From: Anseranas semipalmata
Lineage: Eukaryota; Chordata; Aves; Anseriformes; Anseranatidae
DNA length: 64,000 nt
Direction: 5' to 3'
NCBI GenBank assembly: GCA_013399115.1
Contig: VXAA01003926.1
Coordinates: 241,105 to 305,104, forward strand
This document shows positions 63,555 through 64,000 of the stretch, in pieces; within the stretch, counting starts at the first letter, position 1; each line of letters opens with the position of its first letter. The translations under genes were made by a program, and so were the position numbers. The notes beneath the pieces are model-generated. The model did not search any database. It had not been told where the DNA came from and was given only the letters and a program-made list of their open reading frames with translations.

Positions 63555-63665
63555 TTATCACTAAGCCTATTTTACAGGTAAGAATTAAGAAAGAATAAAA
63601 TAACTTGCCCTCTTCGACAGGGAGACTGCAGCACAACTGAATCCAGGCTCTTGGTATTCCCATAC
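63555..63665 (-). repeat. MIR-like SINE relic
   Basis: CCTATTTTACAGGTAAGAAT, then AAAATAACTTGCCCTCTTCG and GAATCCAGGCTCTTGG, follows the reverse MIR consensus (CATTTTACAGATGAGGAAAC..TAACTTGCCCAAGGTCAC..GAACCCAGG.CTC). It keeps the order of three blocks over about 110 nt. Confidence 0.55.
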
Positions 63666-63816
63666 AATACCTGCAGCACAAGTCCTTCCCTCCTCCCTCG
63701 TATGAAGCTAGTATTGCCCAAAGCCTCCCTCCAAAACATGCGGCAAGAAGCTTCTTTCAGTTTTTGGCTTTCTCTAAAAATACTTATTTAGAGGCTGGAA
63801 ACAAAGAATAGAATGA

Positions 63817-64000
63817 ATGAGCTCTGCTGAGCTGAATGAAAGGAAGCAACAGTACGAACTCGACAGACTAGAAGTACTTCTTGAGCAGGAGCTGCAACTG
63901 TTTGTTGACGCTGATAGTATTGAATTGTTTGGTAGACTCAAGGAGGGCTACACACATTGCCTTGGCATCCCTGGGACACATCCAAAAAAGCAGAAAATTC
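63817..64000 (+). other. Unrecognised open frame running off the window end
   Basis: An ATG directly after an in-frame TGA opens a frame of 61 codons that is still open at the last base. It starts MSSAELNERKQQYELDRLEV and continues with LLEQELQLF, rich in Leu, Glu and Gln with a heptad-like spacing that suggests a coiled coil, then GRLKEGYTHCLGIPG. The composition looks like real protein. I do not recognise a family. It lies on + inside the inferred REEP1 intron 1. It could be a nested gene, a retrocopy, part of a mobile element or chance; a 61-codon opening alone is weak evidence. Confidence 0.3.

Larger units (their letters stand above)
45371..64000 (-). other. REEP1: REEP1 intron 1 (partial)
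   Basis: At least 18.6 kb upstream of exon 2 contains no sequence coding the expected MVSWIISR start, so exon 1 is placed beyond the window. The stretch holds MIR, CR1 and other LINE-like relics, a CpG-rich stretch at 50900-51950, a nested CR1 pair at 55170-56350, simple repeats, and an unrecognised open frame at the far end. It could also contain other genes nested in the intron, but none is supported. Confidence 0.7.

Noticed and set aside
1..64000. CRISPR arrays, bacterial operons, tRNA or rRNA genes, intact retroviral genes
   Set aside because: None was seen. The sequence has the spliced gene structure of a vertebrate nuclear genome, and the only retroviral trace is a solo LTR.

Overview
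The window looks like a vertebrate nuclear chromosome, and specifically a bird. It has long introns with GT-AG splice sites, CR1 LINE copies ending in the avian ATTCTATG-type or ATTCTATTC tail, an avian-type solo retroviral LTR, MIR-like relics, and protein sequence close to but distinct from mammalian orthologues. The LTR type suggests Neoaves, but that is inference. Nothing prokaryotic is present: no operons, CRISPR arrays or insertion sequences.

Only two genes are supported, and they converge tail to tail. MRPL35, a mitochondrial large-subunit ribosomal protein, is on the + strand at about 4-1521 in four exons, apparently complete at 173 codons. REEP1, an ER-shaping hairpin protein, is on the - strand and fills most of the rest. 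Its coding exons 2 to 6 lie at 45298-45370, 42171-42247, 39699-39819, 37989-38102 and 25806-25974, and the terminal exon starts at 7059. Exon lengths and phases (73, 77, 121 and 114 nt, then 169 nt ending in phase 1) fit my memory of the human gene. Exon 1, coding about 10 residues, was not found and probably lies beyond 64000, so 45371-64000 is read as intron 1. The same MRPL35/REEP1 order is known in human.

The most interesting point is a probable extra 140-nt REEP1 exon at 10434-10573. It accepts the phase of exon 6 and shifts the terminal exon into another open frame. Skipping it gives a 198-residue protein ending Gly-Thr-Ala. Including it gives about 265 residues with an acidic/basic tail, close to the length of REEP2, REEP3 and REEP4. 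The terminal exon would then be read in two frames.

The rest is introns and intergenic DNA with repeats: CR1 copies at 3556-4206 (+) and 8784-9606 (+), a nested CR1 pair at 55170-56350 (-), an old CR1-like relic near 49050-49420, a solo LTR at 40198-40645 with a 5-bp target duplication, several MIR-like fragments, simple repeats, and an intronic CpG-rich stretch at 50900-51950. Two short open frames (2258-2503 on -, 63817 to the window end on +) read like protein but were not recognised. I see no evidence of a previously undescribed multi-gene system.
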